Assembly: GCA_034440235.1 (NCBI GenBank)
Contig: JAWXBR010000011.1
Location: 62,001-126,000 of the forward strand
Direction of reading: 5' to 3'
Source of the DNA: JAWXBR01 sp034440235
GTDB taxonomy: Bacteria > Bacteroidota > Ignavibacteria > Kapaibacteriales > Kapaibacteriaceae
DNA: 64,000 nucleotides
The notes beneath the pieces were generated by a model. That model was not told where the DNA came from, ran no database searches, and saw nothing but the letters and a program-made list of their open reading frames with translations. The translations under genes and the position numbers were made by a program. Of the stretch, positions 1 through 9,093 are shown piece by piece (the stretch's first letter is position 1; each line of letters starts with the position of its first letter).

Positions 1-2
1 GC

Positions 3-1220
3 GTCTTCGCACTCACAACATCTGCAAACCTTCTTTCGCAGGATCTGCGGTTTTCGATTCCGGTCGAGGGCGTGCTCGGACGAGATGTGGTTGTGGTGAA
101 TCATGTTGATCATGACTCGGCAACGGGAAGATTCAAAGACCACACGTGTGGTGTGCAGACGTACGACGGACATGACGGCACAGACTTTGTGCTGCGTTCG
201 TTCAGGCAGATGGACAGCGGCGTGTACGTCGTGGCAGCCGCTCCGGGACACGTCGTTGCTGTCGTCGACTCGTTGTACGACAGAAATAAAATCAGCGTGA
301 AGGAACGCGGATTTGGCAACTACATCGCCATTCAACACGCAGAAGGCTTCATCTCGTACTACGCACACATTCGCACCGGCAGCGCACTCGTGCGCGTTGG
401 TGACATCGTAAAGCGTAACGCACGTATGGCATTTGTTGGCTCGAGCGGTAACTCATCTGACCCGCACGTTCACTTCGAAGTATGGCGTCGCGTCGACCCC
501 TTTGCTGGCGCATGTGCCGACGATCTTTCGTTGTGGCAGAGCCAGCCCGATTACAACACAACCTATCGTTTGCTCGATCGCGGTGTAACTGCGTGGCCAC
601 CACTGCTCGATACAATCCGGGAACGACCTCCGAAAGCAACACACATAACGCGCAACGACAGCACCATTACATTCTGGAGTTTGTCGCAGGGTATTCTGCC
701 CACCGATGAGATTACAGCAATCTGGATTGCACCCGACAACGCAGAGTGGTTTCGGTATACGTCGACGGCAGGAGTTGCTTCCGAATACTTTTACTGGTGG
801 ACCTACATCAACCGTCCGTCCTTCCCCGGCATCTACCGCGTCCGTTTCCTCGTCAACGGCATCGAACGCTCACTCGACACCTTCGAAGTCGACGCCGTCA
901 CCGGCATTCGCGACGAACACACCGCCGATGAACACACCGGCAACGACGTCAGTCCCTCCGTTAAGAACACCAACCGATTAATAGGTAGTCGAGCTGAGGG
1001 CATCGATGTCGAGGTCCGTGGCAACACGCTACGCCTCCGCTCGGGCGCATCGGTGCATGTGGGCGTGCACGACCTTACGGGACGCCTCCTCTTCTCAACC
1101 GAACTTTCAGGGGAAGGGTCTACGAAGGGGTCAGCCTCGGTCGACCTTCCAAACGTGCCTGTCGTCGTGCGCCTTCGGCGCAACGACGTGGTAACGGGGT
1201 TCGTTTATTCCGGGAGATAA
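3..1220 (+). CDS. Secreted M23 (LytM-type) metallopeptidase, 5' end missing
   Basis: A zinc-dependent M23 peptidase domain fills the first half; such enzymes cut peptide cross-links of peptidoglycan in the periplasm or outside the cell. The frame is open from base 3 and its first residues (VFALTTSANLLSQ) look like the end of a signal peptide, so the true start lies before the window; the GTG at 72 is probably internal. Zinc ligands are visible as H and D in YDGHDGTDF and as the two histidines of DPHVHFEVW. A beta-rich Ig-like stretch follows, and the C-terminus contains VGVHDLTGRLLF, the pattern of a T9SS sorting domain. The last codons lie inside a long hairpin shared with the convergent recombinase gene. 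The peptidase call is secure; the T9SS tail is likely. Confidence 0.85.
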   Translation, partial: VFALTTSANLLSQDLRFSIPVEGVLGRDVVVVNHVDHDSATGRFKDHTCGVQTYDGHDGTDFVLRSFRQMDSGVYVVAAAPGHVVAVVDSLYDRNKISVKERGFGNYIAIQHAEGFISYYAHIRTGSALVRVGDIVKRNARMAFVGSSGNSSDPHVHFEVWRRVDPFAGACADDLSLWQSQPDYNTTYRLLDRGVTAWPPLLDTIRERPPKATHITRNDSTITFWSLSQGILPTDEITAIWIAPDNAEWFRYTSTAGVASEYFYWWTYINRPSFPGIYRVRFLVNGIERSLDTFEVDAVTGIRDEHTADEHTGNDVSPSVKNTNRLIGSRAEGIDVEVRGNTLRLRSGASVHVGVHDLTGRLLFSTELSGEGSTKGSASVDLPNVPVVVRLRRNDVVTGFVYSGR

Positions 1221-1267
1221 TGATTCCCGGAATGAAGCTGATTCCGGGAATCATTATCTCCCGGAAT
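1207..1267. terminator. 27-bp perfect inverted repeat with 7-nt loop between convergent genes
   Basis: Arms 1207-1233 and 1241-1267 are exact reverse complements around GAAGCTG. Each arm is itself nearly palindromic (ATTCCGGGA and TCCCGGAAT around nine bases). The stop of the peptidase gene lies in the left arm and the stop of the recombinase gene touches the right arm, so the structure can end transcription from both sides. There is no T-run, so a REP-like dispersed palindrome is as good a reading as an intrinsic terminator. One further copy of the arm, with a single mismatch, is at 50309-50335. Confidence 0.75.
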
Positions 1268-2232
1268 CACTCGTCCACGTTCGATCGCGGATGCGCTTTT
1301 TTATACGCGTCCTTCAGTCGTTCGACGCTCACATGTGTGTACACCTGCGTTGTAGAGAGCGAGCTATGGCCGAGCATTTCGCTGACGGCTTTTAGGTCGG
1401 CGCCGTTGTCGAGTAGATGTGTGGCGAAGGAGTGGCGCAGGACGTGTGGGCTTTTTTGGTTGGCTTCGGTGATCGGACCCAGCGCTCGGCGCACAATGCG
1501 GTATGCCCCCTGCGGCGTAAGCCGCTTGCCCCTTGCCCCGAGAAACAATGCGTTTGCATCGGTAGAATCTAGAGAGGCCGTTTGAGTGCTGACTGCACCT
1601 TTCGTAGCTGAGGTATTCGGCGCTTCAAAAAACTCTGGTCGTACGATCGTGTATGCGTCGATGGCATCGATGGCGGCTTGCGTAACAGGTACGATGCGTT
1701 CCTTGTTGCGCTTTCCGAGCACGCGTACGCTGCGAGATTGCACATCAATGTCGCCCACGTTTAACTGTAGTGCCTCGCTCACACGAAGTCCAGAACCATA
1801 GAGCAATTCACACAGTGCCGAGTCGCGCAGGCCCACTGCTGTGCCGAGGTCGAACACACCTTGCAGCGTTGCTGCTTCTGGCTGCTGTAAAAAAGATGGA
1901 AGACGGGTTTCGATTTTAGGTGAAGCCGTCAGGGCCGCTGGGTTGTGGTCGATGACACCAGAGCGCACATAAAACTTGAGCATCGACTTCACTGCAGCGA
2001 GCTTCATGCGCATGGTGCGTTTGCTAACGCCGCGTTCGTGCATCCAACCGAGGTACGGACGTATATGCATCTCGCGCAGGTCGGCGAGCTCGAGTTCCTC
2101 ACCCCACGTCTCGTCGACGAACGCCGTGAACTGTTCTAGCGCAATGCGATATGCCGTGATGGTGTGTATGCTCGCACCCTTCTCGACATCGAGCGTAACG
2201 AGGAACTCATGCGCGGCCGCTGCAAACTTCAT
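1267..2232 (-). CDS. xerD: Tyrosine recombinase XerC/XerD
   Basis: Site-specific tyrosine recombinase of the XerC/XerD type, which resolves chromosome dimers at dif during division. The N-terminal core-binding SAM-like domain spans about residues 1-110. The catalytic set is complete: Arg in GSGLRVSEAL, Lys in GKRNKERIVP, HxxR in SPHVLRHSFATHLL, His in MLGHSSLS and the nucleophile Tyr in TTQVYTHV. At 321 residues it is slightly longer than usual because of a Ser/Thr-rich insert (about 205-225) between the beta strands and the HxxR box. The ATG at 2232 gives the normal N-terminus. It stands alone, facing the peptidase gene. Whether it is XerC, XerD or a single Xer cannot be decided without the partner gene; a mobile-element integrase is unlikely because no element surrounds it. 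Confidence 0.93.
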   Translation of the reverse strand: MKFAAAAHEFLVTLDVEKGASIHTITAYRIALEQFTAFVDETWGEELELADLREMHIRPYLGWMHERGVSKRTMRMKLAAVKSMLKFYVRSGVIDHNPAALTASPKIETRLPSFLQQPEAATLQGVFDLGTAVGLRDSALCELLYGSGLRVSEALQLNVGDIDVQSRSVRVLGKRNKERIVPVTQAAIDAIDAYTIVRPEFFEAPNTSATKGAVSTQTASLDSTDANALFLGARGKRLTPQGAYRIVRRALGPITEANQKSPHVLRHSFATHLLDNGADLKAVSEMLGHSSLSTTQVYTHVSVERLKDAYKKAHPRSNVDE

Positions 2233-2293
2233 TACTCAAAATACGGCTTTACCATCGAGTTTGCCTTCGCCGCAAGTCCCGTATATTTAGGGC

Positions 2294-2352
2294 TTTACTG
2301 GGCTGAGTTGCCGAGCAATCACCGTACGTAAATTTTACTGGGCTGAGTTGCC
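2294..2352. promoter_or_regulatory. Pair of identical 19-bp direct repeats upstream of the dehydrogenase operon
   Basis: TTTACTGGGCTGAGTTGCC occurs at 2294-2312 and again at 2334-2352, exactly 40 bp apart (close to four helical turns), ending 17 bp before the ATG at 2370. Identity of both copies and their place between the divergent xerD and dehydrogenase genes suggest an operator for a regulator, or a recent duplication. No known box is recognised. Confidence 0.55.
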
Positions 2353-2369
2353 TTAGGCGAGAAAAACCG

Positions 2370-3812
2370 ATGCTGCACATCCGCAACTTCATCAACGGTG
2401 GTTTTCATGATCCGCAAGCAGGGGAGTGGCTGAATAATATCAACCCCGCTATTGGCGATGTGTATTCTGTTGTTGCTAGAAGTACGGCGGCTGATGTCGA
2501 TATGGCAGTCGAGGCAGCACGTAATGCATTTCCAGCGTGGTCTGCATTAAGTCCGCGCGATCGATCGCAGATTCTCATGCGTATCTCGCAGCGTCTGCAC
2601 GAACATCTCGACGACCTTGCTCTTGCCGAATCGGTCGACAACGGCAAGCCGCTCTGGCTTGCGAAGGCGATGGATATTCCTCGCGCCATCGAAAACATGG
2701 CGTTTTTTGCGACAGAAATTCTACATACCGAGACGTCGGCGCATCAGATGGACGAAAGGACGCTAAACGTTACGCTGCGTGCACCGCTTGGTGTGGTTGG
2801 ATGTATCTCGCCGTGGAATCTTCCACTGTATTTGTTTACATGGAAGATTGCACCCGCACTTGCTGCCGGTAATTGCGTTGTTGCAAAGCCATCGGAACTA
2901 ACACCGATGACAGCGTTTCTGTTTTCGCAGATCTGTCACGAAGTCGGACTTCCCGATGGTGTGTTGAATGTTGTACACGGACTCGGCTCTGAAGTCGGCG
3001 CGGCAATTGTCGCACACCGCGATATCAAAGCAATCTCTTTTACAGGGGGCTCTGATACGGGGCGCACCATTGCAGCCACTGCTGCGCCGATGCTAAAAAA
3101 ACTCTCACTCGAATTAGGTGGCAAAAACCCGACAGTAGTTTTTGATGACGTCGACGTAGAACACGTCGCACGTCACGTCGCACGGGCAGCCTTCACCAAT
3201 CAGGGCGAAATCTGCCTGTGCGGCTCGCGTATCCTTGTGCAGCGTGGTTTGTACGACGCATTTCGTGACGCCCTTGTAGCGCAAACAAAAAAAATGACAC
3301 TCGGCGACCCACTTGTCGAAACAACGCGCATTGGTGCACTCGTTAGTGAAGCCCACATGAACAAGGTGATGGGTTTTATTGAAGGGGCTCGAAGCGAAGG
3401 GGGCAACGTACTGTGTGGTGGAGAACGTGTGGTTGTAGAAGGACGTTGTAAGAATGGGTATTTCGTGGCGCCGACTCTTATCGACGGACTCGACCATTCA
3501 TGCCGTATTAATCAGGAAGAAGTATTTGGTCCGGTCGCCACACTCATCCCCTTTACCGACGAGGCCGAGGCTCTCGCTCTGGCAAATGATGTGGTGTACG
3601 GCCTTGCAGCAAGCGTTTGGACGAATGATCTAGGTCGCGCGCATAGAGTCGCTGCCCGCATCGAAGCAGGCATTGTGTGGGTGAATTGCTGGCTGGTACG
3701 TGATTTGCGGACACCATTCGGCGGCATGAAGCAAAGCGGCGTCGGACGCGAAGGTGGTACCGAGGCGCTGCGCTTTTTTACCGAAGCAAAGAATGTTTGC
3801 TTTCAGACCTGA
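2370..3812 (+). CDS. Aldehyde dehydrogenase, 2-aminomuconate/2-hydroxymuconate semialdehyde type
   Basis: NAD(P)-dependent aldehyde dehydrogenase of 480 residues, the usual family length, cytoplasmic. Conserved marks are CISPWNLPLYLF (substrate/cofactor pocket), SFTGGSDTGR (cofactor loop), LELGGKNP with the general-base Glu, and NQGEICLCGSR, where the first Cys (about residue 282) is the catalytic thiol. The pattern NQGEICLC and the ending PFGGMKQSGVGREGG are typical of the branch that oxidises 2-aminomuconate or 2-hydroxymuconate semialdehyde. The next gene is a RidA-fold protein resembling 2-aminomuconate deaminase, which supports a role in breaking down 3-hydroxyanthranilate/aminophenol ring-cleavage products. 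The other pathway enzymes are not in this window. The family call is firm; the substrate is inferred. Confidence 0.88.
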   Translation: MLHIRNFINGGFHDPQAGEWLNNINPAIGDVYSVVARSTAADVDMAVEAARNAFPAWSALSPRDRSQILMRISQRLHEHLDDLALAESVDNGKPLWLAKAMDIPRAIENMAFFATEILHTETSAHQMDERTLNVTLRAPLGVVGCISPWNLPLYLFTWKIAPALAAGNCVVAKPSELTPMTAFLFSQICHEVGLPDGVLNVVHGLGSEVGAAIVAHRDIKAISFTGGSDTGRTIAATAAPMLKKLSLELGGKNPTVVFDDVDVEHVARHVARAAFTNQGEICLCGSRILVQRGLYDAFRDALVAQTKKMTLGDPLVETTRIGALVSEAHMNKVMGFIEGARSEGGNVLCGGERVVVEGRCKNGYFVAPTLIDGLDHSCRINQEEVFGPVATLIPFTDEAEALALANDVVYGLAASVWTNDLGRAHRVAARIEAGIVWVNCWLVRDLRTPFGGMKQSGVGREGGTEALRFFTEAKNVCFQT

Positions 3813-3869
3813 TGCAGAGCGCAAAAGAATCTAATGCCTTGTAGAAAATGAATATGAGCACCAGAACAC

Positions 3870-4298
3870 ATGAGTGACGGATTACATAACTCAACACGCG
3901 CACCCGAACCTGTTGGGGCATATCCGCATGCACGGCGTGTTGGAAACCTACTGTTCCTGAGTGGTGTTGGACCACGTCAGCGAGGCACGAAACAGATTCC
4001 TGGGGTGACGTTAACTGATGATGATGAAATCGAATCGTATGACATCACGGCGCAGACACTAAGTGTGTTTGCAAACGTGAAGGCAATTCTCGAGGATGCA
4101 GGATCGACGTGGGAGAGTATTGTAGATGTAACAGTGTTTCTAACTGATATGAAACGTGATTTTAACGTTTTCAACAATCTGTATGCAGCACATTTCGAGC
4201 ACGTTCAAGCGTGCCGCACAACCATTGAAGTCGGTGCATTGCCAACGCCTATTGCTGTTGAGCTAAAAGTCATCGCTACGATCGGGACCCAACCATGA
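3870..4298 (+). CDS. RidA-fold protein, probable 2-aminomuconate deaminase
   Basis: Protein of 142 residues with the YjgF/YER057c/UK114 fold. Compared with the canonical RidA at 48966-49358 it has a longer internal loop (PRQRGTKQIPGVTLTD) and the start APEPVGAYPHARRVGNLLF, both closer to 2-aminomuconate deaminases than to enamine/imine deaminases. The Arg of the active site is present in ACRTTIEV. 2-Aminomuconate deaminase converts 2-aminomuconate to 4-oxalocrotonate, the step after the upstream dehydrogenase. The gene follows that dehydrogenase by 57 bp, and its stop overlaps the start of the giant surface protein (ATGA), so all three may be co-transcribed. The fold is certain; the specific reaction rests on context. 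Confidence 0.85.
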   Translation: MSDGLHNSTRAPEPVGAYPHARRVGNLLFLSGVGPRQRGTKQIPGVTLTDDDEIESYDITAQTLSVFANVKAILEDAGSTWESIVDVTVFLTDMKRDFNVFNNLYAAHFEHVQACRTTIEVGALPTPIAVELKVIATIGTQP

Positions 4299-7200
4299 AT
4301 AACAATTCGATGACTCGACCTTTCTTGCACACCTCTAAGAATAAAACTTTTTTAGTTGTTGTTTGTGTGGCACTTACGCTTGCTGCGACAGCAGTGCAAG
4401 CGCAGCCCCGTATCAGCTACATCATACCAGATATCGGTACAACGCGATTTGCGACGTATGTAGAGTTTATTGGTCCGTACAATACAACCAGCAACTTCGG
4501 CACCGACGGATTCTACTCTAACAACCCGTCGGGTAGTGCCGTTCGTGTACGCCCCGCTCGAGTTGCTGACAGCGTATATGTCAAGATCGGTCCGTGTGTT
4601 GTAAGCTGGAACGGCCGCATGGTCTCGACTCACATATTCGTTACACCTGCAGCTGCGCCGAACTCCGATGTATGGAGTTTATTGAATGCGCAGTGGCGCA
4701 TACCGCTTATCGTAGAAGTGAATGGCGTAGCATCTGCTGCAGACACCTTCTACATTGTACGTCCTTTTGCTTTTGGCGACCGACGTACAGACACAAAGCG
4801 GATACTTGGTGATGGTCAGCTAGGACTTCGTTCTCGCCGTGGCGCAATGATTGTCGACAGCATGGTCCTTGCAGGCGGAGGATTGTACACTGTTTCAACT
4901 GCTGACTGCGACCTGGGGACACCTGGTAACCAAGGTTACCTTCCTCTTGTGCTCATTACAGCGAAATCTGTTACAGGTGGTAGCGGTGCGAAGATTATAC
5001 TAAGTGGTAATGGTGCTGACGCCGGGCCGGGCGGTGGTGGTGGTGGTGGTGGTTACGCTAACAAACCATTCTTCGGATCTGGCACCAAACGCGGTACGCC
5101 TGGTGGTGCAGGATTCACTGGTGGCGGTCCTGGTGGTTATAATGACAACTCTGGTGACGGTTCGAAACAGGCACCTGGTGCTGGCACAGGTGACGTATTG
5201 CTGGCCAGCAGTACAAACGTCGACGGTAGCAAATCTCTGAATGGCACTCCAGGTGGCGAGTCTTTCTTCAGAATTTGGGAAAATGCTGGGGGTGGTACGG
5301 GGCATCCTTTTGGTAGATCAGGTATGGGTTGCGCGGGAACCTCATCGTGTGTTCCCATACCCGGACACGGAGGTGGCTCTGGCTATCGCAATGGCGATCC
5401 GGGTGGTGGAGGTGGTTTCTTTGAAGACGGTGCTGGTGGACCGTTGCGTGGTGGCCTAGCACATGGCAATGATGTACTCGTGCCTCTTGCGGGGGGCAGC
5501 GGTGGCGCTAGTGGCAATCCAAACTCATATGATAACACTTCGGGCTTTGGTGGTGGTGGTGGTGGTGCACTATCATTTCATGCTGCACGCATTGTCAATC
5601 TTGACATAGAAGCACATGGTGCCACCTCAAACCGAGAAGACACAAAGGGTGGAGGCGGGTCGGGAGGCGGCATTATTATTGGCACGCGTGTGAACGGTGG
5701 CTCGAGCGTGTTTCCACAAACGAATGGATTGGACGATCAGCCAAACTTTAATCGTGGTGGTGGTGGACGCAAACGTTACGATACGCCAATAAGCTTTACT
5801 CCTGCACCTCCGAGAGGTCCGTACTCTGATTCTTTAACAGCAGTTCTTCGCACTTTCTCGATTACAGGTGCAGGTGATGGACGTCCGATCGAGGTGTGGG
5901 TGCGTTCAGAATCGTCAACGTGGACGTTGAATACGACCATCACAGCGTTTTCGCCGAGCAATTCCTTCATCAATGCAACGATAACACTGCCTGGTACGGA
6001 CTCTATTTTCTATGTGATGTATGCGCAGCAAAGTGCTAACCCCTCAGGAGCACAGTATAGTGCAATTCCTTCGCATGTGTTATCACAGTCGGCGTGGAAT
6101 ATTCTGCGAATCTTCGGACCGACAATAATTGATGCAGTACAAAATGTGGACCTAGGAGTTCGTAGGTGTCCGAATTCAGTGCTTACAAAATCGATTACCA
6201 TTTACAATAGAGGCGAATCGCCGCTAGAGGTTCGTACACCTACGTGGCTGAACAGTAACGGATTTCGCATCGTTTCGCCAACGGTGTTCCCCGACACAAT
6301 TAAAGTGCGTGACTCTACGACCTACGTTATAGAGTATTCGCCTTTGCCTGGAGCTACTGGTGTAATAAATGACGTTCTGGTGCTGAGTAACAACGATCCT
6401 GTTTCTGCGCGCAGTCCGTATCGCATAAATGTGACGGCGACGGTCGAACGTATCGAACTGAACTATACCTATAAAGGTGAGGTGCGCGATACCATCGATC
6501 TTGGCGCGGTGTGTCTGGGAAGTGTAATTTCTGAAATAGTAACTATTACGAATATCGGTACGACGAGTACAACTGTGACCTCTGTGCGGTCGTTAAACCC
6601 AAGCGTAGTGAATGCCACGACGTCTGTTCCGGCATTGTTAGCAGTAGGTGGAACAACGACAATTCAGCTAGGCGGAAGTTTGCGTGCAGTGGGTGCGTCG
6701 ATCGTACCAATTGTTGTGCTCGTTGCTGAATGTCCGCAACCAGACACGGTGTACGTGCGGTTTGTTGGTATTGAGCCTAACATGGTGCTCATTGGCACCA
6801 CACAGTTTGCTGACGTGCGTGTTGGTCAGACACGTCAGGTTCTTGTCGAAATTAGAAATGACGGTTCGAGCGATTTGCGAATCGATGCCCTGCCCCCTGT
6901 GGCAGCCCCCTTCAGAATTGTAAGTGCGGTACCTGCCCCACCAATGACACTCAAACCAGGCGCATCGACCATTGTGACATTTGAGTATGCACCAACTGCC
7001 GTAGGCGATGATTCGGCGACGCTTGAGTTAGTCTCGACTGTTGTAGGTGGAAGTTGTGGTGATACGATTGTGATTGCGCTTGCCGGACGAGGCATACAGG
7101 AAGCATTAGTGCTCGACAAAAACCAGATTGTCTTCGGAGATGTTCGTTCGTGCGAAACGGTTGTCGATAGTGTTCGCGTAACCAATAATGGTACGGCGGA

Positions 7201-9088
7201 CGTAGTTCTGTTGTATCCAGGGTTTTTGAACGGACCCGATGCGGCGTCGTTCAGCATAATTCTACAGCCCTTGGTCGACGACACTTTGAAGCCGGGTGAA
7301 TCTGCGGTCTATGTTGTTCAGTTCAATGGTGGAGTTGCCAACGTTCGTGTGCATACTGCCATCCTGAGTGTTCGAACCTCGAGCACTAGGCAGAGTCAGC
7401 TCGATGTACCCGTAAGCGCAAGTCGTATATCATTGGGCCTTACAGGTCCGGCTGCTACAGATCTAGGTACAGTCGCCGTCGGCGCAACCACCTCGCAGAT
7501 CGTAACGTTTACGAATACCACAACGACGACGCTTAACATTTCAAATGTCACTTCGGGCATTCCGGTGTTTTCAATCACACCAACCACAGGTACGGTGGCT
7601 GCTGGTGGAACGATAGATTTTACGATCGTGTTTGCGCCGCAAGGAGAAGGTGCATTTGCCGCAACGATCTGGATTGTCACCGACGCGCCGTGTCGAGACT
7701 CGGTGATGCTCGTAACACGAGGTGTTGGAGCAGCAGGTTCTATTAGCGCACCAAATAGCGTGTATTTTGGCACGCTTACAGATTGTGAGCAGCGCCTTGA
7801 CAGTGTTACGTATGTGAACACAAGCGTGGTGCCTGTAGATTTAATCGACGTGAACATTGTCGGTGTAGCCAATCAACTCTTCACAATTGTAAATCCTGCA
7901 GCAGCCACCAATGTGACGCTACCACCGAGCGGTAGTGCGACGGTTTATATAAACTTCAACCCTCGTTCGTACGCCGATGGTGCACGCACGGCACAACTTG
8001 TTTTACGCGTTCGATTGAATAATCAACCTGTGCCTTTTGTAACAACACTTACCGGCACACGGCGCACATCATTGCCAAGTACGCCTGTAGAGGTTGCGTT
8101 TGGTAGCATCGATATTGGTGCATCGAGTATGCAGCTAGTATCAGTTGTGAATTCGACGGCAACACCGGTGCGCATTACAAATGTGTTTCTGCGCAACACA
8201 TCGTTCGGTACGATATCGATTGTACCTGCACCCGTGCCCAAGACACTTGCACCTGGTGAGCGTTTTGATGTACAAGTGACGTATGCGCCTGTTGCCCAGC
8301 AGAACAATGTGGACAGTATTGTCATTGCTTTTGACCAACCATGTCAGGATGAGCGTGTGATTCCCGTTAGTGGCACCGGCCGCCTAAACGTAGAGATTTC
8401 TGTGATTTTGCCAAAACACACCATGGATCCGGCAAGTGATAGTGAGACTCTTCCCGTAAAGGCTAAGGTTGCTGTAGGTAGCATAAACCTAACAGGTGGT
8501 ACGCTTCACATGACGATGCGCTATACGTCTTCTGTGTTTGTTGTTCAGTCGATTTCGCGCGGTACAATTATTCGGAACGAAGTAATTGGTGGTCAAACAT
8601 TCGTAGAAATTGAGATAGCTAATCTCGACGCAACAACCACTGAGAGTGTGATTTTCGAATTGCGTGGACAGGCCACCATCGGTCCGATCGATTCTACCGA
8701 CTTTGTTATTACGGATGCTTTTCTGGATGCAGGTTTCGTGGCGCCGACGGTGCGCCGCGAAGATGGATACTTAAAGCTTGCAGTTTGTGAGGAAGGGGCT
8801 AATCCACGTCTCATCATGCGCGGAACGCCTATGTCAATCCGTGTTTCTCCGAACCCCGTTAGCGACAACCTGAACATCGCGGTTGATCTGACGGAAAAGG
8901 GGATACATACAGTCGAAGTAATAACGTTGATGGGTGAAGTAGTGAACTCGATGACATTCAAAGCGGACGCCACAGGTGCCGCATTTGAGCACGATGTTGA
9001 TACGCGGAACATTCCGGCCGGAGCATATCAGGTGGTTCTGCAGACGCCGACGCGTCGACGCGTAACGACGCTTTCAATCATTCATTGA
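4295..9088 (+). CDS. Giant secreted surface protein: Gly-rich region, seven choice-of-anchor-D-like repeats, T9SS tail
   Basis: Protein of 1597 residues. A signal peptide (KTFLVVVCVALTLAATAVQA) is followed by a region starting QPRISYIIPD, then by a Gly-rich stretch (about 220-480) with runs such as GPGGGGGGGGY. From about residue 605 come seven beta-sandwich repeats of about 110 residues with the pattern 'V.FG.V..G......V.I.N.G', as in choice-of-anchor-D (ASPM-SPD-2-Hydin type) domains. A cohesin-like beta domain sits at about 1365-1500. The tail VSPNPVSDNLNIAVDL...IPAGAYQVVL is a classic type A sorting domain, so export through T9SS and cell-surface attachment are expected. It overlaps the previous gene by 4 nt and is followed directly by an OmpA gene. 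A structural or adhesive role is inference. Confidence 0.85.
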   Translation: MNNNSMTRPFLHTSKNKTFLVVVCVALTLAATAVQAQPRISYIIPDIGTTRFATYVEFIGPYNTTSNFGTDGFYSNNPSGSAVRVRPARVADSVYVKIGPCVVSWNGRMVSTHIFVTPAAAPNSDVWSLLNAQWRIPLIVEVNGVASAADTFYIVRPFAFGDRRTDTKRILGDGQLGLRSRRGAMIVDSMVLAGGGLYTVSTADCDLGTPGNQGYLPLVLITAKSVTGGSGAKIILSGNGADAGPGGGGGGGGYANKPFFGSGTKRGTPGGAGFTGGGPGGYNDNSGDGSKQAPGAGTGDVLLASSTNVDGSKSLNGTPGGESFFRIWENAGGGTGHPFGRSGMGCAGTSSCVPIPGHGGGSGYRNGDPGGGGGFFEDGAGGPLRGGLAHGNDVLVPLAGGSGGASGNPNSYDNTSGFGGGGGGALSFHAARIVNLDIEAHGATSNREDTKGGGGSGGGIIIGTRVNGGSSVFPQTNGLDDQPNFNRGGGGRKRYDTPISFTPAPPRGPYSDSLTAVLRTFSITGAGDGRPIEVWVRSESSTWTLNTTITAFSPSNSFINATITLPGTDSIFYVMYAQQSANPSGAQYSAIPSHVLSQSAWNILRIFGPTIIDAVQNVDLGVRRCPNSVLTKSITIYNRGESPLEVRTPTWLNSNGFRIVSPTVFPDTIKVRDSTTYVIEYSPLPGATGVINDVLVLSNNDPVSARSPYRINVTATVERIELNYTYKGEVRDTIDLGAVCLGSVISEIVTITNIGTTSTTVTSVRSLNPSVVNATTSVPALLAVGGTTTIQLGGSLRAVGASIVPIVVLVAECPQPDTVYVRFVGIEPNMVLIGTTQFADVRVGQTRQVLVEIRNDGSSDLRIDALPPVAAPFRIVSAVPAPPMTLKPGASTIVTFEYAPTAVGDDSATLELVSTVVGGSCGDTIVIALAGRGIQEALVLDKNQIVFGDVRSCETVVDSVRVTNNGTADVVLLYPGFLNGPDAASFSIILQPLVDDTLKPGESAVYVVQFNGGVANVRVHTAILSVRTSSTRQSQLDVPVSASRISLGLTGPAATDLGTVAVGATTSQIVTFTNTTTTTLNISNVTSGIPVFSITPTTGTVAAGGTIDFTIVFAPQGEGAFAATIWIVTDAPCRDSVMLVTRGVGAAGSISAPNSVYFGTLTDCEQRLDSVTYVNTSVVPVDLIDVNIVGVANQLFTIVNPAAATNVTLPPSGSATVYINFNPRSYADGARTAQLVLRVRLNNQPVPFVTTLTGTRRTSLPSTPVEVAFGSIDIGASSMQLVSVVNSTATPVRITNVFLRNTSFGTISIVPAPVPKTLAPGERFDVQVTYAPVAQQNNVDSIVIAFDQPCQDERVIPVSGTGRLNVEISVILPKHTMDPASDSETLPVKAKVAVGSINLTGGTLHMTMRYTSSVFVVQSISRGTIIRNEVIGGQTFVEIEIANLDATTTESVIFELRGQATIGPIDSTDFVITDAFLDAGFVAPTVRREDGYLKLAVCEEGANPRLIMRGTPMSIRVSPNPVSDNLNIAVDLTEKGIHTVEVITLMGEVVNSMTFKADATGAAFEHDVDTRNIPAGAYQVVLQTPTRRRVTTLSIIH

Positions 9089-9093
9089 CATAC

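Noticed and set aside
1267..2232. Phage or element integrase
   Set aside because: The protein is of typical Xer size and no att repeats, tRNA or phage genes surround it.
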